A DNA stretch of 64,000 nt from Bacteroidota bacterium (lineage in GTDB: Bacteria > Bacteroidota > Bacteroidia > B-17B0 > Aurantibacillaceae). Positions 16,860-25,778 of this stretch are shown here, in pieces (the stretch's first letter is position 1; every line of letters starts with the position of its first letter). Position numbers and translations under genes: made by a program. The notes under the pieces were generated by a model. The model was not told the DNA's origin and made no database searches. It worked only from the letters and a program-made list of their open reading frames with translations. The stretch is taken from positions 1-64,000 of the forward strand of contig JACPOC010000007.1 of assembly GCA_016185125.1 (NCBI GenBank). Direction: 5' to 3'.

Positions 16860-18002
16860 GTGAAGAACACTTCGTTAAAAATAGCGTACTTATCTGCGGA
16901 AAGTCCAACAAACAAAAAGGTATGGTCAGGCACTCATTACAGTATTTACAAAGCTTTGCAGACCATGGGCAAAGTAACAATATTGGGGCCTTATCAGCCA
17001 AAATTACAGCTTATGGTTGGCAAAATAGCAAATCAATTTTTTTTAAAGCTTTTTAATAAACGATTTGATTACCGTCACAGTATTTTATTAAGCAAGGCTT
17101 ATGCACATTTTTTTACCCCTAAAATAAATTCGCAAAAGTTTGATTTAATAGTAGCGCCGGCGGCATCTAGTGAAATTGCTTTTTTAAACACAACAATTCC
17201 AATCATTTATATAACTGATGGAACATTCCAATCCTGTTTAAATTATCATAAAAGTTTAATCGGCCTTACCAAACAATCTATTGCTTCCGGAACTTTAATT
17301 GAAAGCAAAGCCATTTCAAAAAGTAAATCGGTGATAGTTTCCTCTGAATGGGCTGCTAATTCATTAAAAGCAGACTATAACACATCTATAGGAAAAATAA
17401 AAATTATTCCCTTCGGTGCCAACTTTGAAACTTTACCTTCGGAACAAGAATTGGTATTTGAACCACCTGCCGACTGGAAACTTTTATTTGTGGGGGTTTA
17501 TTGGGAGAATAAAGGCGGTGATATTGCTTTTAATGCTTTTGTAAAATTGCGCGAAGAAGGCTACAACGTATCTTTAACAATAGTAGGATGTATTCCGCCA
17601 TTGGATGTTAAAGATGATAAATTAAATGTTATTCCTTTTATTGATAAAAATGAGCATGAAGGACAAAAAAAACTTTCTGAAATATATGCACAACATCATA
17701 TACTCATACTCCCTACACGTTTTGATTGCTCGCCCATTGTTATCAACGAGGCAAGTGCCTTTGGAATGCCTTGTATAGTGGCTGATACAGGCGGAGTGCG
17801 GGGTCATTTACGCGAAGGTGTTAATGGTTATTTGGTAGATTACTCTGATAGAGGAGAAAAATATGCACAAATTATTTCTGAACTTATCGGTGATCCATTA
17901 AATTATATTGCATTGCGGCAAAGTTCAAGAAAGGAATACGTGGATAAATTAAACTGGCATCACTGGATAAAAAAATTTCAGGAAGTTTTAGAACAGCTTT
18001 AA
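16860..18002 (+). CDS. GT4-family glycosyltransferase (opposite orientation)
   Basis: A 380-residue GT-B glycosyltransferase. LKIAYLSAESPTNKK begins the acceptor domain, LLFVGVYWENKGGD starts the donor domain, and DCSPIVINEASAFGMPC carries the nucleotide-sugar E-x7-E site. The start is GTG at 16860. It is the only plus-strand gene inside the polysaccharide locus: it diverges from the GT2 on its left with almost no intergenic space and overlaps the end of the GT2-GT4 fusion gene on its right by 15 bases. It must therefore be transcribed separately from both operons. Confidence 0.87.
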   Translation: MKNTSLKIAYLSAESPTNKKVWSGTHYSIYKALQTMGKVTILGPYQPKLQLMVGKIANQFFLKLFNKRFDYRHSILLSKAYAHFFTPKINSQKFDLIVAPAASSEIAFLNTTIPIIYITDGTFQSCLNYHKSLIGLTKQSIASGTLIESKAISKSKSVIVSSEWAANSLKADYNTSIGKIKIIPFGANFETLPSEQELVFEPPADWKLLFVGVYWENKGGDIAFNAFVKLREEGYNVSLTIVGCIPPLDVKDDKLNVIPFIDKNEHEGQKKLSEIYAQHHILILPTRFDCSPIVINEASAFGMPCIVADTGGVRGHLREGVNGYLVDYSDRGEKYAQIISELIGDPLNYIALRQSSRKEYVDKLNWHHWIKKFQEVLEQL

Positions 18003-19937
18003 ATAGTCTGAGCGGAACCTTTCTGCGGAAAAATTTTCTTTGGCATATTGATAGGAATTCATTCCCATTATTTCGAGCTGATCTTTTTCATTCAGCATAT
18101 TTAATATTATTCTACAGGTGCTTTCAACCACAGCTTCTTCCGAACTGTCATCAAGCATTACCCCCCGGTCATCTGTAACATGCAACGGTATATCGCCTAC
18201 CGGGGTTGATACCGTTACAAGTGCGTGCGCCATGGCTTCCATGATGACCATAGGAAAACCCTCGCTAGCAGAGGTAAGCAAAAGAACCTGATGCGCGTTT
18301 AGTATCTGAAGCATTTTTTCTTTTTCATACACCACACCATAAAACGTTACGCCATCAATCAACTGGTTATCAAAATCGCCAACAAAAGAAAATTGAATTT
18401 CCTTGGTTTGTTTTCTGATACGTTCAATTGTTTTGAAGACAAGGTGCGGCCTTTTTTCAACGGCATTTCTGCCAATAAAAACTATTTTTAGATTGGCATA
18501 ATTCTTATGAGGACGCTCTGCCGGTATTGAGGTACAATTCACTATCCACTTTAAATGTTCCTTTGAATTTCCCGGAAAGCCAAGATAATCATATAGTTTA
18601 CATGCCTGTTGAAGGGCGCGGTTACTGATAAAAATCCGATATTTGAGTGCTTGGAGCAGATGTGCATTTTGAATTGTCCACTCATCGTTTTTATTAAATG
18701 TATAATCGTGAATGAGTTCAGAAACTTCGTGCGTTTTTGAAAATATTTTTGCCAGCTCGTAAAAATAAAACGCGTTACAGCCTAATATTTTTATTTTAGC
18801 ATTCTGCTTTAATTTTTGTTCAATAATTTTTTTAGTTGAACGAGCAGTTATAAAATAATTTAAAGCCAAACCCACATTATACACACTTGCCCCGTTTACT
18901 AAAAAATTCTTAAGATATTGTGTTTCCTTGTGAATGCCAGCGAAAATAACCAAAGGTTTTTTTTCTTTCAGAGCATACACAATATTGGCGTGCACTCGCT
19001 CTGCACCCCCAACATGGGAGTATGGAAACACAAGTAAAATTTCGGGTTCTAATTTTACAATACCCTTTTTAAGTTGGTTGTATTGAGTGATGGCGGTATA
19101 AGGATTAATAGTGAATAACCGCTTAAAAAAACTTAAATGGCGCGGTAAATAATTAAGCTTAAAAATTCGTCCTTTTGTTCGCGTGTTTGCATACATGCAC
19201 CGAAGTACAGTTTGATTAAACGCGAATTTTTTGAAACTACTTTTTATAAATTTCTTTCTTACCTCCAGTATTTTATATTCAATCGGTTGTTTTCGGTTAT
19301 CGGTTTGAGTAACTGAGCCCGAATGGCTCCTATAATTTAAAAGTACTTCAGGAGTTTTTACGATTCTGTAATTATCCCGTATAAGCCTCAACCATAAGTC
19401 CCAATCCTCACTCCCCTTTTGATCAGGATTATATCTGTATTTTTTTAATAAAGCTGCTTTAATTATTACAGAAGGATGGGCCACACAATTATGAAAAGGC
19501 AAGGCCTGCTTAATAGATTTTTCAGAAATGGTTTTACGGTCTAAATCCCAAACACCCGTTACCTCACCAGCAGTATCTATAAAATTAACAGGACTACATA
19601 CAACATCCGCTTCGGAAGTTTCAAGCAATCTTAACTGAACCGCAAATCTTTCAGGCAAAGCAATGTCATCCGCATCCATTCGCGCGATATAGTCACCACG
19701 TGCTATATCAATTCCTTTATTTAGTGATGATATTAATCCTATATTTTTTTCATTTTTTATGTATGTAATTCGCGAATCCTTTAAAGACAAAATAATACTT
19801 TCAGTATCATCAACGGAACCATCGTTAATAATGATCAGTTCAAAATCTGCAAAGGTTTGATTTAAAATACTTTCAATAGCGGCCGCTAAATATTTTGCTG
19901 CATTGTAGGCAGGCATTAGAACAGATATTTTTGGCAT
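17988..19937 (-). CDS. bifunctional GT2-GT4 glycosyltransferase
   Basis: A 649-residue fusion. The N-terminal part (about 1-240) is a GT2 domain with ISVLMPAYNAAKYL, LIIINDGSVDDTE and ARMDADDIALPERF, holding the DxD metal site. The C-terminal part (about 300-649) is a GT4 domain with VFIGRNAVEKRPH and SEGFPMVIMEAMAHAL, holding the E-x7-E site. One protein could add two sugars in sequence. The GT2 half is closely related to the GT2 gene at 22814. An upstream TTG in frame at 19946 is possible, but the ATG at 19937 gives the standard GT2 opening. It is last in the right operon. Confidence 0.85.
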   Translation of the reverse strand: MPKISVLMPAYNAAKYLAAAIESILNQTFADFELIIINDGSVDDTESIILSLKDSRITYIKNEKNIGLISSLNKGIDIARGDYIARMDADDIALPERFAVQLRLLETSEADVVCSPVNFIDTAGEVTGVWDLDRKTISEKSIKQALPFHNCVAHPSVIIKAALLKKYRYNPDQKGSEDWDLWLRLIRDNYRIVKTPEVLLNYRSHSGSVTQTDNRKQPIEYKILEVRKKFIKSSFKKFAFNQTVLRCMYANTRTKGRIFKLNYLPRHLSFFKRLFTINPYTAITQYNQLKKGIVKLEPEILLVFPYSHVGGAERVHANIVYALKEKKPLVIFAGIHKETQYLKNFLVNGASVYNVGLALNYFITARSTKKIIEQKLKQNAKIKILGCNAFYFYELAKIFSKTHEVSELIHDYTFNKNDEWTIQNAHLLQALKYRIFISNRALQQACKLYDYLGFPGNSKEHLKWIVNCTSIPAERPHKNYANLKIVFIGRNAVEKRPHLVFKTIERIRKQTKEIQFSFVGDFDNQLIDGVTFYGVVYEKEKMLQILNAHQVLLLTSASEGFPMVIMEAMAHALVTVSTPVGDIPLHVTDDRGVMLDDSSEEAVVESTCRIILNMLNEKDQLEIMGMNSYQYAKENFSAERFRSDYLKLF

Positions 19938-19964
19938 TGAAATCAAATCTCTTTTTTAAATTAA

Positions 19965-20753
19965 TTATAAATTATCAAGATAATTAAAAAGATCGTTCTC
20001 TTTTGGTTTTACATTCATCCAATATGAACCATTAAAACTGTGCAGCCAGTCGCCAATTAACTCCATTTTATCCGACTGAACAACATCACCTTCACGCAAG
20101 CTGATATATTGATGTGAAGGAAATATTATTTGTTCCTTATTCAACTTAGAAAAAAATAATTTCCAATTCGCGCCGCCGGTATCCAGATGCCGTTTGCCCA
20201 AAGCGGAAGTTAAAAAATTCAAATGAATGTCTTTCACTTTTGAGAATTTAAAAAAGGAAAGACCCGGCCATAAAAACCAATAATCATCCATGCCTTGCCG
20301 GTGACCGTACACATCCTGCTCTTCAAGCATCTTAATCAGAGAAGTGGATTTAACGGGATACACATCGTGATCAATAAATCCAAAGTAGTCAGGCTTTACT
20401 ACTGTAATGTAATTTTTAAAAATCCAATTTAAACATATTCCGTGTGAATCGCTGCATATTTTAAAGGGATTTTCAGGCATGGATATGTATCCTATTTTAC
20501 TACGCAGACAAATCTCTTTAATCTGTTTTCGCTTCTTTTTATCGCTGGAATTATCGACCACGATAAAAACAAAATCATCTTTTAAATTTTTATTGAGTAG
20601 ACGAATCTGGTGGGCAAGCAGCAATTCATTATTAAAAGCTACCGTTAAAATATGTAATGGCACTTTATTATTAACAGAAATATTACACTGTTCTGTTTCT
20701 GAAAGCGGAACATTAAGGAACTTTTTATTTTTAAAATACTGTATGAATCTCAT
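19965..20753 (-). CDS. GT-A-like glycosyltransferase, poorly conserved
   Basis: A 262-residue protein with a GT2-like Rossmann start (LHILTVAFNNELLLAHQIR, then FIVVDNSSDKKK) and an acidic metal-site candidate, GFIDHDVYP, in the right place for DxD. The C-terminal half is rich in Trp, Phe and His and matches nothing I recognise. It is 13 bases after the fucosyltransferase gene and 27 before the fusion gene, so it is in the operon. I read it as a divergent GT2-type enzyme that has lost the common GT2 acceptor region. Confidence 0.6.
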   Translation of the reverse strand: MRFIQYFKNKKFLNVPLSETEQCNISVNNKVPLHILTVAFNNELLLAHQIRLLNKNLKDDFVFIVVDNSSDKKKRKQIKEICLRSKIGYISMPENPFKICSDSHGICLNWIFKNYITVVKPDYFGFIDHDVYPVKSTSLIKMLEEQDVYGHRQGMDDYWFLWPGLSFFKFSKVKDIHLNFLTSALGKRHLDTGGANWKLFFSKLNKEQIIFPSHQYISLREGDVVQSDKMELIGDWLHSFNGSYWMNVKPKENDLFNYLDNL

Positions 20754-20766
20754 TTAAAAATTATCA

Positions 20767-21642
20767 TCAAATTACTTTCCAGGTGTCAGGAATAATATCA
20801 AGCTCTTTACTCTTAATAGTTTTAAACCAGTATTCAGGAGCCACTACAATCTTTCCCCGATTCTGGTTAAGCCAAGCTCCCCACCAGCTGAAGCTACTAT
20901 TGGCAATGATGTTATGTTTACACAGGCTCATTAAATACAGGTCTCGGCACGCGCCATTATTTTGTGCAACAAAAGTTAGAGGAACATCAAAAATTAAATT
21001 TTGCCGACACCATTCAATATCATCAGAAAAAATAAAAAGTTCAATTTTTTTAGTGTGTGATAAAAATTCTATTGCTTTTTTATAATAATCCAGCCCACAG
21101 GAACCATGAAAATCACTCGCGCTTTTTAATGTAACATAATCGCCCCTTCTAATATGCAGAGACACACTTTCCCTCTGTTCAATTCGTTTCTTCACATCCA
21201 TTAAAGCCATAGGTAAAGGCGCGGCTGGTGTAAACTCTGCGCGTAGAACACTTGCGAATTTTTCAAAGTACTTTTCACTTTGCCAGAAGCCATACAAATA
21301 CGTGTTGTTAGGCAATTGAAAAAATTCAGGATAATACTTTTTACCTGGTTCATAAAACATATTTTTCTTTTCCAGGGCAGGAAAAAATCTTTTTACAATC
21401 CGTTTAATCAAAGATATTTTTTTTGGAAAATAAACATTTCGGTCTTCTTCGCTTACCAGTCTATAATTTAGGTTAAAACAATTCAACTCAAAATTTCTTT
21501 TGGTGTATTCATTACCCGCCTCAGCTTCAAGATGGCTTATATCCAATTTAAGTTCAGTTCCGTGATGCAACGCCAGTGCTTTTCCAGCCGCGTACTGAAA
21601 CATCTGATTGCCTAATCCACCTATGAGTTGAACAATGATCAT
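20767..21642 (-). CDS. GT11 alpha-1,2-fucosyltransferase
   Basis: A 291-residue inverting glycosyltransferase of family GT11. It shows GGLGNQMFQYAAG (8-20), the GDP-fucose-binding peptide HIRRGDYV (163-170) and NSSFSWWGAWL (248-258), all diagnostic. Members transfer fucose, or a related 6-deoxysugar, from the GDP donor in alpha-1,2 linkage to galactose or a similar sugar. The length is that of bacterial members. No GDP-fucose synthesis genes are in the window. It overlaps the preceding GT4 gene by four bases and points to a fucose-like branch on the exported glycan. Confidence 0.93.
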   Translation of the reverse strand: MIIVQLIGGLGNQMFQYAAGKALALHHGTELKLDISHLEAEAGNEYTKRNFELNCFNLNYRLVSEEDRNVYFPKKISLIKRIVKRFFPALEKKNMFYEPGKKYYPEFFQLPNNTYLYGFWQSEKYFEKFASVLRAEFTPAAPLPMALMDVKKRIEQRESVSLHIRRGDYVTLKSASDFHGSCGLDYYKKAIEFLSHTKKIELFIFSDDIEWCRQNLIFDVPLTFVAQNNGACRDLYLMSLCKHNIIANSSFSWWGAWLNQNRGKIVVAPEYWFKTIKSKELDIIPDTWKVI

Positions 21643-22811
21643 TTTGACAATAAATTTAAATACAATTTTTCATACTCTTTCGCAATTGCTTCCCAACTGT
21701 ATTTTTGTTTCCAGATTTCGAAAGCCTGTTTCCCCATTTTATCACGCCTTATTTGATCCTCATACATTTTGTTCAACATGTGTACCCCTTCTTTTATAAT
21801 AACATGACTGAAGCCATTGGCATCTTTATGTGTCGGTAATATCTCGCCACCTTTGGTCCATTCTGCAATTTCACGGGAGTTGCCAACATCGGTAGACAAG
21901 AACGGGAGCCTTGCAGCGGCGCACTCAAACAGAACAATTGGCGAACATTCAATATTGGAAGGAAAAAGAAACAAGTTGGCTTGCTTATAAGCAGCCACTG
22001 TGAATTCACGGGGTAAATATTTAAAAATAATTTTTTTTCTTCCCGATACCCTGTTCCAAAATAAAAGCAAAGAGAGTAAAGGGTTTTTCAGATAATCCAT
22101 TTTAAAACTTTCGTAATTGTTTCCAATCATCAAAAGGGTAGCGTTTTTTAAATCCGATCGTAAAAACAATTCAATTGCTTCCTTATGTCCTTTCCAGCCT
22201 GTATATGAACCTACGAGCAATAAAAGGAAATGATTTTCATCAATTTTTAATTCCTTCCTTACATCCACTTTAGATGCGACAAGAAACTCATCTTCCCCGG
22301 CTCCGTTAGGTATCAGGGTCAAATGCTTTACATTATTTTCCCTTGCGAAATTAATATCGCGGTAATCGTTACTGAGATATACATTCATGTCGTAATCATG
22401 AATCCATGTTTTCATGTCCTCAAAATAAGATTTGAATTCAGGCCAGTATAGACCCGAATAACCCGTAGGAACAGATACCTTTTTAGCATTTATTTTTTTT
22501 AGCAAAGGTAAAGCGAGATTAGTGGCCCATTGCTGCGCGGCAAAAAATGTAATAATGTCGGAGGAATTACTTAACAGAAAATCAACATATTCCTGATCGT
22601 TCTCGGTCTCAGCTTTTTTGGGATTACCTTCAATACAAAACGTTTTTATTTTTACTCCATTAAGCTCTTTAAAATCACGCTGAGGGTGAAAGCGTGTTAG
22701 TACAATTACTTCATGTCCCAGTTTGACAAGACGTTCAGAAAGCTGTTTAACAACTTCCTGCATGCCACCAACGGAAGGAAAATAAGACTCTACACAATGA
22801 AATATTTTCAT
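21639..22811 (-). CDS. GT4-family glycosyltransferase
   Basis: A roughly 390-residue GT-B enzyme. The acceptor domain has FPSVGGMQEVVKQLSERLV, the donor domain starts LLLLVGSYTGWKGHKEAI, and the donor site is ECSPIVLFECAAARLPFL. The ATG at 22811 gives the normal opening; a TTG two codons earlier would overlap the upstream stop by four bases and cannot be excluded. It lies between a GT2 and the GT11 gene in the right operon. Sugar specificity is unknown. Confidence 0.86.
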   Translation of the reverse strand: MKIFHCVESYFPSVGGMQEVVKQLSERLVKLGHEVIVLTRFHPQRDFKELNGVKIKTFCIEGNPKKAETENDQEYVDFLLSNSSDIITFFAAQQWATNLALPLLKKINAKKVSVPTGYSGLYWPEFKSYFEDMKTWIHDYDMNVYLSNDYRDINFARENNVKHLTLIPNGAGEDEFLVASKVDVRKELKIDENHFLLLLVGSYTGWKGHKEAIELFLRSDLKNATLLMIGNNYESFKMDYLKNPLLSLLLFWNRVSGRKKIIFKYLPREFTVAAYKQANLFLFPSNIECSPIVLFECAAARLPFLSTDVGNSREIAEWTKGGEILPTHKDANGFSHVIIKEGVHMLNKMYEDQIRRDKMGKQAFEIWKQKYSWEAIAKEYEKLYLNLLSK

Positions 22812-22813
22812 TT

Positions 22814-23827
22814 TCAATTCAGGAGTTTTTTATTGGTAAGAAACAGCCATTTGCGCGCTATTGATGCCTTCAACTTGTCCATCTTGCTATATTTATCTGA
22901 ATAGATAATGGTATTATATAAAAGCCGTTTAAAGTTCAGTAACTGACCTTTAATCATTTCAGAGAGATCTGCCGTTGCGATTTTTTCATGCTTACAAAAA
23001 GAATCAGCCACTTCATTTAATAATTTATTATAGGCCGATAAAGCATCTTCATGATTTTTACTTTCACTGATTAAACGTTTAGTATCCACAAAAAGTTCAA
23101 TATTATTTAAAGAAATTCCGGGGCAATAAAATTGAATGTTTTTTATACTTTGTCGTTTTACCTTTTCTTTATAATCTGCTGCTGATTTTGACATTCCGGT
23201 AAGTACTTCGCGGTATTTAAGAAGATATTCATTAAGGTTAGATACACTTGCAACACGCGCAATACGCGACCAAAGGTCATAATCTTCAAACACAGCCGTG
23301 TCTGTTGAATATGACCCTGTTTTTTCGATAACACTTTTTCGGAACATAACGCTGCTATGCACAAACGGATTATTAAAAAGTAGAGTAAACTTGAGCGTGA
23401 GTGAATCAGAACTGTGACGATGAAAGCGGCCAGTGGGCCTGCCTTGTTCATCTGTTATTTCCGCCGCCGTTCCTAACAGGGCAACATTAGGGTTCTTTTC
23501 GAAAAACATTAACTGTTTTTCAAAACGTTGAGACAAACTGATATCATCATTATCTTGCCTGGCAATAAACTTGCCCCTTGCCAACCCAAGGCCTTTATTC
23601 AAACTCGCGGCTAAGCCAATATTTTCCTGATCAATAAAAACAATACGCGTGTCGTTAAAAGAATTAATAATTTCTTTTGAATTATCTTTTGATCCGTCGT
23701 TAATAATAATCAATTCAAAATCAGAAAAAGTTTGATTTAAAATAGATTCAATAGATTCATGAAGAAATTTACCGGCATTATATACCGGCAATAAAACTGA
23801 AATTAAAGGACTATTATTACTCTTCAT
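22814..23827 (-). CDS. GT2-family glycosyltransferase
   Basis: A 337-residue GT-A enzyme with PLISVLLPVYNAGKF, FELIIINDGSKDNSK, NIGLAASLNKGL and ARQDNDDISLSQRF (metal-binding acids). It shares long stretches with the N-terminal half of the fusion protein at 17988, so the two come from one ancestor. It follows the methyltransferase gene after 12 bases. Its role is to add one sugar to the growing glycan. Confidence 0.87.
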   Translation of the reverse strand: MKSNNSPLISVLLPVYNAGKFLHESIESILNQTFSDFELIIINDGSKDNSKEIINSFNDTRIVFIDQENIGLAASLNKGLGLARGKFIARQDNDDISLSQRFEKQLMFFEKNPNVALLGTAAEITDEQGRPTGRFHRHSSDSLTLKFTLLFNNPFVHSSVMFRKSVIEKTGSYSTDTAVFEDYDLWSRIARVASVSNLNEYLLKYREVLTGMSKSAADYKEKVKRQSIKNIQFYCPGISLNNIELFVDTKRLISESKNHEDALSAYNKLLNEVADSFCKHEKIATADLSEMIKGQLLNFKRLLYNTIIYSDKYSKMDKLKASIARKWLFLTNKKLLN

Positions 23828-23839
23828 GTATTTACAAAA

Positions 23840-24583
23840 TCAATCTCTTTCCTTTATGGCTATAACACCGCAAAAAGGCGAATACGCAGCTCTTCCTGCC
23901 TTTAGTTTTTTTAACCGATGGGTATAACGGATGAGGCGTTCAAAAATTTTCTTCTTAAAGTAGCCTGTTGGTTGTTTATCCACCCAAAACTGGAACTCAC
24001 CGATAAAGCCACATTCCATTATTTTAAAACCATTCTCTTTACAGATTTTAGCCCACTTATCGGGTCTCATTGAGGGTATGTAATGTCTGTTATAATTTTC
24101 CCGATCAAGGAAATAATGAATCATGCGCTGAACAATTCCTCTGAAATTAGGAGTTGTAATAATGACATAACCTTCTTTTTTTACGAGCGATAAATGTTTT
24201 TCAAATACTTCCTGCCAGTTTGGGAAATGTTCAATAAAGCCGAAGGAGCAAACCACATCAAATTTCCTATCCGTCTTATATTTAAAAAAATCTACTTTTT
24301 CAAACGTGCCTGTATCAAATCCCTTGCTTTTTAACCACTCCGGAAAATCCTTTTCAACGCGTGGCGTAAGATCAATCCCATTCAGCTTATAACCTTTTCT
24401 TCCTATTACGGTAAGGTATCTTCCCGGGAAGCATCCAATCTCAAGACAAGAACCGTTAGTTGTATCGGGCAGATTTTTTTTAATCCAATCCTTAACCATG
24501 TCCTCATCATCCGCAACCTCGCGAAGCTCGTAATTAGAATATCCGTCATCCCAATAGGATTGTTCAGCAAGATTTTTATTCAT
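23840..24583 (-). CDS. class I SAM-dependent methyltransferase
   Basis: A 247-residue Rossmann-type methyltransferase. The SAM site is CLEIGCFPGRYLTVIGRKG, the next acidic strand is LNGIDLTPR, and CSFGFIEHFPNW is the motif after strand 4. The start overlaps the end of the Wzt-like gene by eight bases. A methyltransferase next to a Wzt with a C-terminal domain recalls O-antigen systems where a terminal methyl group caps the chain and is read by Wzt before export. That it is the capping enzyme is inference, not seen. Confidence 0.82.
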   Translation of the reverse strand: MNKNLAEQSYWDDGYSNYELREVADDEDMVKDWIKKNLPDTTNGSCLEIGCFPGRYLTVIGRKGYKLNGIDLTPRVEKDFPEWLKSKGFDTGTFEKVDFFKYKTDRKFDVVCSFGFIEHFPNWQEVFEKHLSLVKKEGYVIITTPNFRGIVQRMIHYFLDRENYNRHYIPSMRPDKWAKICKENGFKIMECGFIGEFQFWVDKQPTGYFKKKIFERLIRYTHRLKKLKAGRAAYSPFCGVIAIKERD

Positions 24584-25775
24584 ACTTATTGGCTTTGCAA
24601 GTGGTTTCGGGAACTACAAGTACATCTTGCCGTGCATACTGCGGAAGGCCCTTGTCACTTGGCGATAAAATCGCACAATTTTCCACAACTATGCTGTACG
24701 GCTCATCTACACAATCCCTGATTCCCACATCCATTCTTAATTCAGAATTGGAAAAACCAATATTTTTTATTGTAAAAGTAATTGCATTGGCTTCCGGATC
24801 TAACGACGAGAAGTTTGGAAAAGAGTGACTTTGAAGTGCAAATAATTTTATTCCGTCAAAAGAGTAACATGCTATATCGCAGTGCCAGCCGGGTTTAAAC
24901 CTGTACTTTTCCCAGCTTACGGTAACTTGCGCATCGGTATTGATTTCCCACTCCCCGCTATTGCTTAAATGTTTAATGCCTACACTTATTCCTTTCGAAA
25001 TATTTTCTTTAAAATAATTTTGGTACTGAGTAATAACTTTATCTAGCGCCCCGGTTGCAGCTACATTTCCTTTTTCGAGATAGAGGGCAGAAGTACACAT
25101 GGAGCGTATGGTATTCATATTGTGGCTTACAAATAAAACGGTTCTGCCGTAACTTGTACTTAACTCATTCATTTTAGTGATGCACTTTTTTTGAAAAGCA
25201 GCGTCACCAACAGCCAATACCTCGTCAAGTATTAATATATCCGGACTCATATGCGCCGCCACGGAAAAAGCGAGCTTTACATACATGCCGCTACTATAAC
25301 GCTTTACGGGTGTGTCTATAAATTGCTCTACCTCACTGAAACTAACAATTTCATCAAACCTGGCTGTAATTTCTTTTTTGCTCATTCCTAAGATGGAACC
25401 GTTCAGGTAAATATTTTCCCGCCCGCTTAAATCTCCATGAAAGCCCGTTCCAACTTCAAGAAGACTGGCCATTTTTCCATCGTACTCAATTCTTCCTGAT
25501 GTAGGTTTAACTATCCCGCTGAGTATTTTTAATAAAGTAGATTTACCGGCCCCGTTTCTTCCAATGATCCCTACCCTGTCGCCTTTATTAATAATAAAGC
25601 TAACATCTTTTAAAGCCCAGAATTCTTCTACACTCGTACGTGAACCCGTGCGATTTAATATATTTTTAACGCCATCGCCTAGGGCACTTAAAAGAGAATC
25701 ATTCGTACGACGTGAGCGGTGAGAAATGTTATATTTCTTTCCAATGTTCTCTACTTTGATTGCAGCCTCGCTCAT
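24576..25775 (-). CDS. Wzt-like polysaccharide ABC exporter ATPase
   Basis: A 399-residue ATPase with Walker A GRNGAGKST (72-80), signature YSSGMYVKLAF (160-170) and Walker B LILDEVLAVGD (181-191). It also has an extra beta-rich C-terminal domain (about 255-399) of the Wzt_C type, which in E. coli O8/O9a binds the modified end of the O-chain and licenses export. With the Wzm-like permease it would move a finished lipid-linked polysaccharide across the inner membrane. The gene starts four bases after the wzm-like stop. Confidence 0.9.
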   Translation of the reverse strand: MSEAAIKVENIGKKYNISHRSRRTNDSLLSALGDGVKNILNRTGSRTSVEEFWALKDVSFIINKGDRVGIIGRNGAGKSTLLKILSGIVKPTSGRIEYDGKMASLLEVGTGFHGDLSGRENIYLNGSILGMSKKEITARFDEIVSFSEVEQFIDTPVKRYSSGMYVKLAFSVAAHMSPDILILDEVLAVGDAAFQKKCITKMNELSTSYGRTVLFVSHNMNTIRSMCTSALYLEKGNVAATGALDKVITQYQNYFKENISKGISVGIKHLSNSGEWEINTDAQVTVSWEKYRFKPGWHCDIACYSFDGIKLFALQSHSFPNFSSLDPEANAITFTIKNIGFSNSELRMDVGIRDCVDEPYSIVVENCAILSPSDKGLPQYARQDVLVVPETTCKANKYE

Positions 25776-25778
25776 TTT

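Noticed and set aside
16816-17001. 62-residue N-terminal extension of the GT2 gene
   Set aside because: It is antisense to the divergent glycosyltransferase, has odd Cys-rich composition and precedes a complete GT2 fold.
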